Shown piece by piece: positions 33,519 through 41,847 of a stretch of DNA of 64,000 nt. Both the position numbers and the translations under genes were made by a program. Under the pieces are notes generated by a model. It did not search any database. It was given only the letters and a program-made list of their open reading frames with translations, and was not told the DNA's origin. Each line of letters starts with the position of its first letter. The first letter of the stretch is position 1. The stretch is from positions 208,373 to 272,372 of the forward strand of contig NZ_LMPU01000001.1 of NCBI RefSeq assembly GCF_001423945.1, written 5' to 3'. This stretch comes from Pedobacter sp. Leaf194 (GTDB taxonomy: Bacteria > Bacteroidota > Bacteroidia > Sphingobacteriales > Sphingobacteriaceae).

Positions 33519-33686
33519 TAAAAGAAATGCCTTTGGGAACCACTCCAAAGGCATAATCAACCTAAACCTCAAACTAAACTATGAAAAATTTTTTTGCTTT
33601 TTACAGCGATATATTTTGTGTCCGATAAACGGAAGATATTATCATTTCCTAAAGAGGTAAATAAATAATTGTTTCTATTTTTGGTG
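33519..33686 (-). ncRNA. Candidate non-coding RNA, about 168 nt, with own promoter and terminator
   Basis: A complete Bacteroidota promoter (TTTTG, 18 nt, TACCTTTG; 33720-33690) is followed on the minus strand by about 165 nt without a coding frame and then a strong terminator hairpin. Inside, TCCG-TTTAT-CGGA sits on a longer imperfect stem (GATAATAT with ATATATC), and ACCTC can close with GAGGT near the 3' end. This elongated, internally looped shape could suit a 6S-like RNA, but I cannot confirm that. It is not a leader of the EF-P gene, which has its own promoter further downstream. Confidence 0.6.
33527..33554 (-). terminator. Terminator hairpin of the ncRNA candidate
   Basis: 10-bp perfect stem ATGCCTTTGG/CCAAAGGCAT with an 8-nt loop; the minus strand continues TTCTTTTATA. 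Confidence 0.75.
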
Positions 33687-33689
33687 GTG

Positions 33690-33720
33690 CAAAGGTAAGA
33701 ACAATTTATTGTTTTCAAAA
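33690..33720 (-). promoter_or_regulatory. Strong promoter of the ncRNA candidate
   Basis: TTTTG (33720-33716), 18-nt AT-rich spacer, TACCTTTG (33697-33690): a near-perfect Bacteroidota housekeeping promoter pointing away from the ABC gene. Confidence 0.7.
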
Positions 33721-33798
33721 TATTTTTTTCAAAATAATTATTTAATACAATAAAATGACAAAATCATAGAATGAGCACAAATCGAAAGTCAATTTAAT

Positions 33799-34413
33799 CT
33801 ACTTAAAGTCAGCTATTTGCAAGCGATTGCTGCAAAATTCATACTCCTGGATTTGATTGGAGCCAATGATTGTGAGCCTATCTTTAGTAAAGTTTTCGAT
33901 TAATTCCCGGTACCAGTCAATGCCTTGAACGTCTAAATTACTCGTAGGCTCGTCTAAAAATAAAATTGGTGAATCAGAACAACAGGCCAAACCAAGTTTG
34001 GTTCGTTGCTTCATTCCCGACGAAAAATACTTAATTTCCTTATTTGCAGATTTTTCCAAACCCAGAATAGAAACTAACGATTGCGCATCAATACCCGAAG
34101 CGAAATTTTTGAACTTAAAATGAAAGTTGATTAGCTCTTTTAAAGTGAAAGTTTCTACAAGTTCTAAATACGGTGCCGCTAAACTGATATGTTTATAAAT
34201 TTGCTCAACGGAAATATCCTTTGTATCAGCAAACGCAATTTCTCCTTCAGATGGTGTTAAACTTCCGGTTAAAACACTTAATAAGGTGGATTTCCCAGAG
34301 CCGTTAGGCCCCAAAATAGCGTAACTATTTCCGGAGATGAACTCTGTGCTCAGGTTTCTGAAAATCCATTCTTTGTTAAACCTTCTGCCAACATTCTTTA
34401 AGGCTATTTTCAT
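33799..34413 (-). CDS. ABC transporter ATP-binding protein (stand-alone)
   Basis: 204 aa ATPase: Walker A GPNGSGKST, signature YFSSGMKQRTKLGLA, Walker B ILFLDEPTSNLD. The helical part and compact size resemble CcmA-type or gliding/antibiotic exporter ATPases. No permease gene is beside it. It overlaps the upstream GNAT gene by 4 nt (ATGA). The transported substrate cannot be named. Confidence 0.88.
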   Translation of the reverse strand: MKIALKNVGRRFNKEWIFRNLSTEFISGNSYAILGPNGSGKSTLLSVLTGSLTPSEGEIAFADTKDISVEQIYKHISLAAPYLELVETFTLKELINFHFKFKNFASGIDAQSLVSILGLEKSANKEIKYFSSGMKQRTKLGLACCSDSPILFLDEPTSNLDVQGIDWYRELIENFTKDRLTIIGSNQIQEYEFCSNRLQIADFK

Positions 34414-34883
34414 TTGCTAGTTGAATTGGGAAGCGGTTTCGCCATGCAAACGCTATTATCTACGCCGATGTACTGACCATAATTTGGCGTTACCAGGTAG
34501 CCAACCTTTTGATATAATGCAATTGCCTCAGGTTGCTTTCTACCCGTTTCCAGAACACACTCTTCGAAAGTGAGCTCGGTAGCCCAAGCCTCAAGTTCAG
34601 TTAAAATTTTAGCTGCAATACCTTTTTTTCTATAATCCGGGTGCACAAACATTCGCTTAACCTCTGCTGCGGTTTCAGATAATGGTTTTATTGCACCGCA
34701 GGCAACGGGCATTCCATTTTGGTATGCAACAACAACCCGTTTAATGGAATCTACTTTATTAAACTGCGCATAAAAAGCATGCTCATCACCATCTCTAACG
34801 GCTAAATCCTTATCCAGCAATGCAACCAATTGTATAAAATCGGCATTGTTCGAATTCGTTCTGATTAGCGTTAAATCACTCAT
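34410..34883 (-). CDS. GNAT family N-acetyltransferase
   Basis: 157 aa. The acetyl-CoA binding core is RMFVHPDYRKKGIAAKILTELEAWA (R/Q-x-x-G-x-G/A), followed by CVLETGRKQPEAIALYQKVGY. It acetylates a small molecule or protein amine with acetyl-CoA. Coupled to the ABC ATPase gene by a 4-nt overlap. Substrate unknown. Confidence 0.88.
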   Translation of the reverse strand: MSDLTLIRTNSNNADFIQLVALLDKDLAVRDGDEHAFYAQFNKVDSIKRVVVAYQNGMPVACGAIKPLSETAAEVKRMFVHPDYRKKGIAAKILTELEAWATELTFEECVLETGRKQPEAIALYQKVGYLVTPNYGQYIGVDNSVCMAKPLPNSTSK

Positions 34884-34986
34884 AAGGTTATTAAATGTTC
34901 ACCAGGGTAACTTAAATATTTAGGATTAACGGCTTCACTGTTTAGGTATTATCTTTACTTTACATGGAAACAATTTCACCTAAAAT

Positions 34987-35772
34987 TTAGCTACCCATTC
35001 CGAAACCTTTCATTACCCCACGGTTAGAGTTTCGGATGAAATCAACAATCTCATCGCGAATTTCCGTCGGTTTAAATTCAGCTTCAATTATATCTAAGGC
35101 TTTGGTTACATTGTTGTGTTTTACAAACAGCACACGGTAAATTTCCTGTATTTCATCAATCTGCTCATTGGTAAAGCCTCTTCTGCGCAAACCAACCGAA
35201 TTTATACCTGCGTAAGAAAGCGGCTCTCTTGCAGCCTTAACATAAGGTGGAACATCTTTACGAACCAAAGAACCGCCGGTTACAAATGCATAAGAACCCA
35301 CTTTTACAAATTGGTGAATGGCAACCAAGCCAGCCAAAACAACATTATTGCCGATGGTAATGTGGCCGGCTAAAGTTGTGCTGTTCGAAAAGATACAGTT
35401 GTTACCCACCTCGCAATCGTGTGCTATGTGAGAGTAGGCCTGAATTAAGCAATTGCTGCCAATTACTGTTCTCCATTTATCTTTGGTGCCGCGGTTTATC
35501 GTAACGCACTCGCGAATAGTTGTATTATCGCCAATTTCTGCGGTAGTTACTTCACCTGCAAATTTTAAATCCTGTGGTTCGCCAGAAATTACCGCCCCAG
35601 GAAAGATGCGGCAGTTTTTACCAATCCGGGCGCCATCCATAATGGTTACATTTGAACCAATCCAGGTTCCCTCGCCAATTACAACGTCTTTATGAATCAC
35701 CACAAAAGGTTCAATTACCACGTTTTCGGCAATTTTTGCCTGAGGATGTATGTATGCTAGAGGTTGTATCAT
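34987..35772 (-). CDS. lpxA: UDP-N-acetylglucosamine acyltransferase
   Basis: 261 aa, left-handed beta-helix of hexapeptide repeats (residues about 5-185) plus a helical C-terminus (RRRGFTNEQIDEIQEIYRV). The catalytic His is in SHIAHDCEVGN, and GLVAIHQFVKVGSYAFVTGGS follows. It performs the first step of lipid A synthesis, 3-O-acylation of UDP-GlcNAc. Its ATG shares one base with the lpxC-fabZ stop. Last gene of the lipid A run. Confidence 0.95.
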   Translation of the reverse strand: MIQPLAYIHPQAKIAENVVIEPFVVIHKDVVIGEGTWIGSNVTIMDGARIGKNCRIFPGAVISGEPQDLKFAGEVTTAEIGDNTTIRECVTINRGTKDKWRTVIGSNCLIQAYSHIAHDCEVGNNCIFSNSTTLAGHITIGNNVVLAGLVAIHQFVKVGSYAFVTGGSLVRKDVPPYVKAAREPLSYAGINSVGLRRRGFTNEQIDEIQEIYRVLFVKHNNVTKALDIIEAEFKPTEIRDEIVDFIRNSNRGVMKGFGMGS

Positions 35773-37184
35773 TATTGAACTGGTTCTGGTTGTTTAATTT
35801 TGGATATTTGAGCCATCATTTCGGCTTCGACAACAATTTTTTCGCCAACCATGCCAACACCTTTCATTTGAGCAATTCCTCGTCTGATTGGTTCCAGCAA
35901 ATCACAGCGGAAAACGATGGTGTCGCCGGGAAGAACCTGAGCCCTAAAGCGAACATTATCAATTTTTAAAAAGTACGTTAAATAATTTCTTGGATCGGGT
36001 ACAGTACTTAAAACTAAGATTCCACCAACCTGTGCCATTGCCTCAATCTGAATTACACCAGGAAAAACCGGTGCGCCAGGGAAATGTCCTTTAAAAAATT
36101 CCTCATTCATGGTTACGTTTTTAACGCCCACAACATGGTTTTTAGAAAGTTCCAGAATTTTATCTACAAATAAAAACGGCTGACGATGAGGCAAAATGTC
36201 CATAATCTGAACAACGTCATATAATGGCTTAGCGCTTGGATCGTACACCTTTTGTATTTTCTTGTTTTTTTCTTTTTTAATCGCTGCTTTAATTTTCTTA
36301 GCAAATGCAACGTTTGCGGCGTGCCCTGGGCGAGCGGCCATAATGTGCCCTTTTAGGTGCATACCTACCAAAGCTAAATCGCCAATCATATCCAATAATT
36401 TATGACGGGCAGGTTCATTTTGGTACCTGAGCTCCATATTATTTAAAATACCTTGTGGCGCAACATCAATATCCGCACGGTTAAAAAGTTTTGCCAAATG
36501 GCTCAACTCATCTTTTGTTACTTCTTTATCAACAATAACGATGGCGTTATTTAAGTCGCCACCCTTAATCAGGTTATGAGATAGCTGATATTCCAGTTCG
36601 TGAAGGAAACAAAAGGTACGGCAAGACGCAATTTCTTTTTTAAACTCTGCGATGGTGTTTATGCCTGCGTGTTGGCTGCCTAAAACCGGTGAGTTATAAT
36701 CTATCATACAAGTAAAACGGTAGTCATCCAAAGGCATGGCTACAATTTCAACTTTTCTGTCTGCTTCTGTATAAGTAATGTTATGAGGAATGGTAAAATA
36801 TTCGCGGTCTGCGTTTTGTTCTATCGCACCAACTTCTTCCAGCAAATCGATAAACTGGATGGAGCTGCCATCCATAATCGGGGTTTCCGGACCGTCGAGT
36901 TTTATTAGAACATTATCTAAATCCATGCCAACAAGCGATGCCATAACGTGTTCAACAGTACTCACGCTTGCGCCGTTTTGGGTAATCGTTGTTCCGCGGG
37001 ATGTATCGGTTACATTGTCTGCATCTGCATCGATAATGGGATGACCATCTAAATCAACTCGTTGAAATTTAAAACCGTGATTTTCTGGTGCAGGGCAAAA
37101 AGTTAAAGTAACATTAGCTCCGGTGTGTAAACCAACACCAGATGCAGATATCTCTTTTTTAATCGTTTTTTGTCTAACGTTCAT
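35772..37184 (-). CDS. lpxC-fabZ: Bifunctional LpxC deacetylase / FabZ dehydratase
   Basis: 470 aa. Residues 1-300 are LpxC: TVEHVMASL and RHKLLDMIGDLAL carry zinc ligands, LDGPETPIMDGSS the substrate loop. About 320-465 are FabZ: DILPHRQPFLFVDKI and FFKGHFPGAPVFPGVIQIEAMAQ with catalytic His and Glu. LpxC commits UDP-acyl-GlcNAc to lipid A; FabZ dehydrates 3-hydroxyacyl-ACP, the acyl donor shared by both pathways. This fusion is typical of Bacteroidota. It overlaps lpxD by 11 nt. Confidence 0.95.
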   Translation of the reverse strand: MNVRQKTIKKEISASGVGLHTGANVTLTFCPAPENHGFKFQRVDLDGHPIIDADADNVTDTSRGTTITQNGASVSTVEHVMASLVGMDLDNVLIKLDGPETPIMDGSSIQFIDLLEEVGAIEQNADREYFTIPHNITYTEADRKVEIVAMPLDDYRFTCMIDYNSPVLGSQHAGINTIAEFKKEIASCRTFCFLHELEYQLSHNLIKGGDLNNAIVIVDKEVTKDELSHLAKLFNRADIDVAPQGILNNMELRYQNEPARHKLLDMIGDLALVGMHLKGHIMAARPGHAANVAFAKKIKAAIKKEKNKKIQKVYDPSAKPLYDVVQIMDILPHRQPFLFVDKILELSKNHVVGVKNVTMNEEFFKGHFPGAPVFPGVIQIEAMAQVGGILVLSTVPDPRNYLTYFLKIDNVRFRAQVLPGDTIVFRCDLLEPIRRGIAQMKGVGMVGEKIVVEAEMMAQISKIKQPEPVQ

Positions 37185-38250
37185 TGTTTATTGTGTTCTT
37201 TTCCAGTTCTGCTGTAAGTTTTTTCAGCGTTTCTTCAAGCACATTAATCCGCTTTTCTACATCTGGCAAGTGCTTAAATATTACCGAAGCACGCATCCAG
37301 TTCCTCAAAGGCTGCGCCGGACTTCCGTGCCACTGTTTATTTTCTTCTGTTATGTTAAAATTGATTCCGGCCTGAGCACCGATTTGAGTTCCTTTGGCCA
37401 AAGTTAAGTGTCCGGCAATACCAACCTGTCCACCTATAACGCTGTTTGGCCCAACTTTAGTGCTGCCCGAAATGCCGGATTGCGCCGCAAGAACAGTATT
37501 TTCCCCTATTTCGGCATTGTGCGCAATCTGAATCAGATTGTCGATTTTAGCACCCTTTTTAATAATTGTAGAACCCATTGTGGCTCTGTCGACAGTTGTA
37601 TTTGCACCAATTTCTACGTCGCTCTCAATAATTACATTCCCAATTTGTGGTATCTTGTTATACGTACCATCTTTTTGTGGCGCAAATCCAAAACCATCAC
37701 TGCCAATTACGGTGTTCGAATGAATAATAACCCTGTCGCCAATAACAGAATTATGGTAAATTTTAACGCCGGGAAAAAACGTGCTGTTTTCGCCGATTTT
37801 TGTGTTGGCACCAACATAAACCTGGGCATTTACTTTTGTACCCGAAGCGATTTCTGCATGCTCGGCAATGTATGCGAAAGCACCAATAAAAACGCCCTCA
37901 CCAATTTTCGCGGTAGGGTGCACAAAAGCCAGCTTATCGATACCGGATTGCGCCGCCCTGGCATTTACTGCCTCGTTATATTTATCGAGCAAAACGGTAA
38001 AAGAACTATATGGGTTTTCTACCCGAATTAACGTGCTGGTATAATTTTGTGTAGGGTTAAAATCTTTAGATACAATTACGACAGAGGCCTCGGTAGAATA
38101 TAAAAAGTTTTCGTACTTCGGATTGGAAAGAAAAGACAATGAGCCTGCCTTACCATCTTCTATCTTAGAGAGTTCTGTTACAGCTACATCGGGGTTACCA
38201 TCAATGGAACCGTTTAAAAACTCGCTTATCTGCTTGGCAGTAAATTGCAT
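37174..38250 (-). CDS. lpxD: UDP-3-O-(3-hydroxyacyl)glucosamine N-acyltransferase
   Basis: 358 aa from the ATG at 38250. N-terminal uridine-binding domain (MQFTAKQISEFLNG), a long hexapeptide-repeat beta-helix with the catalytic His in IQIAHNAEIG, and a C-terminal helix. Third lipid A enzyme. A longer reading frame upstream (to 38394) is spurious: it runs through the promoter -7 box at 38255-38262, which leaves only 4 nt before this ATG. Confidence 0.95.
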   Translation of the reverse strand: MQFTAKQISEFLNGSIDGNPDVAVTELSKIEDGKAGSLSFLSNPKYENFLYSTEASVVIVSKDFNPTQNYTSTLIRVENPYSSFTVLLDKYNEAVNARAAQSGIDKLAFVHPTAKIGEGVFIGAFAYIAEHAEIASGTKVNAQVYVGANTKIGENSTFFPGVKIYHNSVIGDRVIIHSNTVIGSDGFGFAPQKDGTYNKIPQIGNVIIESDVEIGANTTVDRATMGSTIIKKGAKIDNLIQIAHNAEIGENTVLAAQSGISGSTKVGPNSVIGGQVGIAGHLTLAKGTQIGAQAGINFNITEENKQWHGSPAQPLRNWMRASVIFKHLPDVEKRINVLEETLKKLTAELEKNTINNER

Positions 38251-38254
38251 CGTA

Positions 38255-38262
38255 CAAAGGTA
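38255..38262 (-). promoter_or_regulatory. -7 box of the lpxD-lpxC/fabZ-lpxA operon
   Basis: TACCTTTG on the minus strand, 4 nt before the lpxD ATG, predicting a leaderless or 1-2 nt leader mRNA. Confidence 0.6.
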
Positions 38263-38372
38263 AATGTTAAATTGATATGAACAAAAAAACCTATAAAGGT
38301 TAAATAGTGTATATTTTACACAATAATAAGACTTAAAACGGCACCAAAACCTAAATATTTTGTTAAAAAAAC

Positions 38373-39593
38373 TTAAATCCCGCGGGGATAACAAAGAATA
38401 TACTTTTCTACTGTTTTTTGCAGCGACTCTAAATTAGATAAATCCGAAGCTTTGGCAATATCTACAATATCGTTATTTTTCATCAGAATTTTAATATTCC
38501 CCACGCCGGCGTTGTAAGCTCTGTTTTGTATCGAATCTGTAAAAACAAAGTATTTTACTTCTTCGGCGGCAATGCCCAGCAAATCGATAGTGGCATTCTG
38601 CAAAAACTCAACACGCTCCTTATCTGCCAGTTCGTTACTCATTTCTACCTTGTATAAATTCCTAGAAGTAAGCATTTTACATAATGTAGATAAAATTTTA
38701 TCGGGATGTTGAGCCCAAACTTTTACTGCAGCGTAAATATCCTGATCATCAAGATTTGTAAAATGCTCCAGGTTTTCATGGGTAAAAAATGTTTCCTCAT
38801 TGATGTTGTTATTGAGGAAATAACTTAAAGATGGAGCCGCAAATAAATCAATACCTGCTATGGCCAATTCTTTAGCCCTTTCCAACAATTTAACCAGAAT
38901 CATTTCGCCAGCAATTACAGTTTTATGCAAATAAACTTGCCAATACATCAATCTGCGGGCAATCAGAAACTTTTCAATGGAGTAAATTCCTTTTTCTTCG
39001 ATAACCAAATCATCCTCCACAACGTTGAACATTTTAATAATCCTGTCGAAGCTAATTACACCTTCACTAACGCCGGTAAAAAAGCTGTCGCGATTCAGAT
39101 AGTCCATTCTATCTAAATCCAGTTGACCAGAAATTAACTGGTTGAGGAATTTTTTTGGGTATGTGCCGTTAAAAATTTCGATTGCAAGGCTGAGTTTTCC
39201 ATCAAAATGTTTGTTCAAATCCTGCATCAGCTTTGCTGAAATATCTTCGTGCTTTATGCCGGTTACTAAAGAATGTTCGAGCGCATGTGAAAACGGCCCA
39301 TGCCCAATATCGTGCAGTAAAATGGCCAATATTGCCGATTCTTCTTCAGCATCGCTAATTGTATGTTCTTTGCTACGGAGCAAACCTATAGCCAGGCTCA
39401 TTAAATGCATGGCCCCTAAAGCATGGTGAAAACGGGTATGGAGTGCGCCAGGATAAACAAGATGGGTCATTCCAAGTTGTTTGATGTAGCGCAAACGCTG
39501 AAAATACGGATGCGAAATTACATCATAAATCAATTCTGATGGAATGCTGATGAATCCGTACACCGGATCATTTATTATTTTCTTCTTGTTCAA
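38373..39593 (-). CDS. HD-domain phosphohydrolase (dGTPase-like)
   Basis: 406 aa. The HD metal site is in HTRFHHALGAMHLM and LLHDIGHGPFSHALEHSL; the N-terminus NDPVYGFISIP and the YLNRDSFFTGV motif are typical of the YwfO/dGTPase-like HD superfamily, distinct from RelA/SpoT. It probably hydrolyses a nucleotide phosphate. Divergent from porX. Confidence 0.88.
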   Translation of the reverse strand: MNKKKIINDPVYGFISIPSELIYDVISHPYFQRLRYIKQLGMTHLVYPGALHTRFHHALGAMHLMSLAIGLLRSKEHTISDAEEESAILAILLHDIGHGPFSHALEHSLVTGIKHEDISAKLMQDLNKHFDGKLSLAIEIFNGTYPKKFLNQLISGQLDLDRMDYLNRDSFFTGVSEGVISFDRIIKMFNVVEDDLVIEEKGIYSIEKFLIARRLMYWQVYLHKTVIAGEMILVKLLERAKELAIAGIDLFAAPSLSYFLNNNINEETFFTHENLEHFTNLDDQDIYAAVKVWAQHPDKILSTLCKMLTSRNLYKVEMSNELADKERVEFLQNATIDLLGIAAEEVKYFVFTDSIQNRAYNAGVGNIKILMKNNDIVDIAKASDLSNLESLQKTVEKYILCYPRGI

Positions 39594-39704
39594 TCGTTAA
39601 AAATAGTTAAATAGACAGATACGGTACAAAAATTGCTATTTTTATTTATAGTTTAATTACCTGCCGGAATATAAGGGGCAATACAGACCTATTTTTACAA
39701 AAAA

Positions 39705-41258
39705 ATGCAAGAAACTAAAATATTGTGGGCCGATGATGAAATCGACTTGCTAAAGCCTCATATACTTTTACTTAACGATAAAGGTTATAATGTAACAACT
39801 TTTACAAACGGAAACGACGCCCTTGAGGCTTTTGGGAAAAGCCATTTTGATTTGGTTTTTCTAGATGAAAACATGCCTGGTATGAGCGGTATCGAAACGC
39901 TTTCGGCCATAAAAAACCTAAATCCTGATGTTCCCGTAGTTTTGATTACGAAAAGTGAGGAAGAAAACCTTATGGAAGATGCCATAGGGAGTAAAATAGA
40001 TGATTATTTAATTAAACCGGTTAACCCAAAACAGGTTCTTTTAACCATAAAAAAACTGATTGATAAAAAACTTCTTGTAAGCGAAAAAACATCAATGGCT
40101 TACCAGCAGGATTTTAGAAGACTCGGCATGACACTTGGCGATCGCCTGAGTTATGACGAATGGGTAGATGTTTATAAAAAAATAGTCTTCTGGGAGCTTG
40201 AGCTCGAGAAATTAGACGACCCGCAAATGCACGAAATTTTAACCATGCAGAAGCAGGAAGCCAATACACAGTTTTCGAAATTTATCGAAGAACACTATCT
40301 CGATTGGATTAAAGATAAAGACAGGGCGCCATTGCTTTCTAATGAATTATTGAAAAAGAAGGCTTTTCCGCATGTAAATGATACAACCCCGGTGTTTTTT
40401 ATTCTGGTTGATAACCTCCGTTACGACCAGTGGAAAATTATAAATCCTCTTATTTCTGAATATTTCAGAATTGATGAGGAAGATATGTATACCAGTATTT
40501 TGCCAACTGCAACGCAGTATGCCAGAAACGCAATTTTCTCGGGCTTAATGCCGCTGGAAATGGAAAAACGTTTTCCGGGCTTATGGCAAAACGATGATGA
40601 TGAAGGTGGTAAAAATTTGCACGAAGAAGCTTTCCTGGCCGATAACATTAAACGCACTTTACGCAAGGATTGTAAATTCAGCTACAACAAAATTTTAACT
40701 TTTGAGCAAGGGAAAGAACTGGTTGAACAAACCAATAACCTGTTGAAAAATGATTTCAATGCTATTGTTTTCAATTTTGTTGATATGCTGAGCCATGCCA
40801 GAACAGACATGCAAATGATTCGCGAGCTGGCTAACGATGATGCGGCCTACCGCTCGTTAACATTATCATGGTTCGAGCATTCTCCTTTATTCGATTTGTT
40901 GAAAAAGATTTCACAGAAACAGGTTAAAGTGATTATAACTACCGACCACGGAACCATTCGTGTTAAAAAACCGGTTAAGGTTATTGGCGATAGAAGTACA
41001 AATACCAATCTTCGTTATAAACAGGGAAGAAACCTAAACTTCAATGCAAAGGAAGTTTTTGCAATTAAAAATCCTCACGATGCATTGTTGCCTAAAATCA
41101 ACATCAGCAGCAGCTACATATTTGCCAGAGAAGACAGCTATTTTGTTTATCCCAATAATTACAATCAATTTGTAAATTATTATAACGAAACCTTTCAGCA
41201 TGGTGGCATTTCTTTAGAGGAAATGATAATTCCGGTGGTAACTTATTCGCCAAGGTAA
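39705..41258 (+). CDS. porX: PorX-type response regulator with PglZ phosphatase domain
   Basis: 517 aa. Residues 1-125 are a receiver with the acidic pair at 10-11 and phosphoacceptor Asp54 (FLDENMPG), Thr/Lys switch residues in ITKSEE and LIKPVNP. Residues about 200-517 are a PglZ/alkaline phosphatase-like domain (FFILVDNLRYDQW, ITTDHGTIRVKKP, HGGISLEEMIIPV). In Porphyromonas gingivalis PorX controls type IX secretion genes with PorY and SigP and its PglZ domain acts on nucleotide-like substrates. No sensor adjoins it here. Confidence 0.92.
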   Translation: MQETKILWADDEIDLLKPHILLLNDKGYNVTTFTNGNDALEAFGKSHFDLVFLDENMPGMSGIETLSAIKNLNPDVPVVLITKSEEENLMEDAIGSKIDDYLIKPVNPKQVLLTIKKLIDKKLLVSEKTSMAYQQDFRRLGMTLGDRLSYDEWVDVYKKIVFWELELEKLDDPQMHEILTMQKQEANTQFSKFIEEHYLDWIKDKDRAPLLSNELLKKKAFPHVNDTTPVFFILVDNLRYDQWKIINPLISEYFRIDEEDMYTSILPTATQYARNAIFSGLMPLEMEKRFPGLWQNDDDEGGKNLHEEAFLADNIKRTLRKDCKFSYNKILTFEQGKELVEQTNNLLKNDFNAIVFNFVDMLSHARTDMQMIRELANDDAAYRSLTLSWFEHSPLFDLLKKISQKQVKVIITTDHGTIRVKKPVKVIGDRSTNTNLRYKQGRNLNFNAKEVFAIKNPHDALLPKINISSSYIFAREDSYFVYPNNYNQFVNYYNETFQHGGISLEEMIIPVVTYSPR

Positions 41259-41316
41259 ATTTTAGCCACATTTAGCGGGCAAAATATTGAAAGGCAAAAG
41301 CGATGCAAATATGTAT

Positions 41317-41324
41317 TACTTTTG
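41317..41324 (+). promoter_or_regulatory. -7 box of tsaE
   Basis: TACTTTTG, 19 nt before the ATG at 41344; it lies inside the longer reading frame that starts at 41287, so that start is rejected. Confidence 0.5.
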
Positions 41325-41343
41325 CCTTTTATCTTTTATAACG

Positions 41344-41760
41344 ATGAAGATTCATATTAACGGTTTAGCGGATTTGCCAGAAGTTGCCGAAAAGCTTGCG
41401 GCGTTTGCCGCAGATGAGAAGATATTTCTTTTTGACGGAGAAATGGGCGCAGGCAAAACGACCTTTATAAAAAATTTCTGTAAAACATTGGGCGTTAATG
41501 AAGTAGTTTCGAGCCCTACTTATTCCATTGTAAATGAATACTTGGGTGCTGCAAATGCCGTTTACCACTTTGATTTTTACCGAATAAAGAATATTCAGGA
41601 AGCCTATGATTTAGGCTACGAAGAATATTTTTATGGTGGTGGAATTTGCCTTATCGAGTGGCCGGAACGAATTGAAGAGTTGTTGCCGGCACATTATGTG
41701 AAGGTCGAAATTTCGGTTTTAAACGAGAGCGGCAGAGCATTTGAGTTTACAAAAACCTAA
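41344..41760 (+). CDS. tsaE: tRNA threonylcarbamoyladenosine synthesis ATPase TsaE
   Basis: 138 aa from the ATG at 41344. P-loop GEMGAGKTTFIKNF, SPTYSIVNEY, HFDFYRI, and LIEWPERIEELLP are diagnostic. It is the ATPase subunit of the complex that adds t6A37 to ANN-decoding tRNAs. It precedes ald on the same strand with an 87-nt gap. Confidence 0.95.
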   Translation: MKIHINGLADLPEVAEKLAAFAADEKIFLFDGEMGAGKTTFIKNFCKTLGVNEVVSSPTYSIVNEYLGAANAVYHFDFYRIKNIQEAYDLGYEEYFYGGGICLIEWPERIEELLPAHYVKVEISVLNESGRAFEFTKT

Positions 41761-41847
41761 TGTTCAGATGTATTTTGTTATCAGTAATTTAACAGAATTT
41801 CCGTACCTTCATAAACCTTTAAACCCAAAACATTTTTTAATAACATC

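Noticed and set aside
33581..33628. 15-codon frame (MKNFFAFYSDIF...) on the plus strand
   Set aside because: It lies antisense inside the ncRNA candidate, with no promoter in that direction; the Phe-rich run comes from a T tract.
38251..38394. 48-residue N-terminal extension of LpxD
   Set aside because: It runs through the -7 box and is Phe/Tyr-rich, unlike any LpxD.
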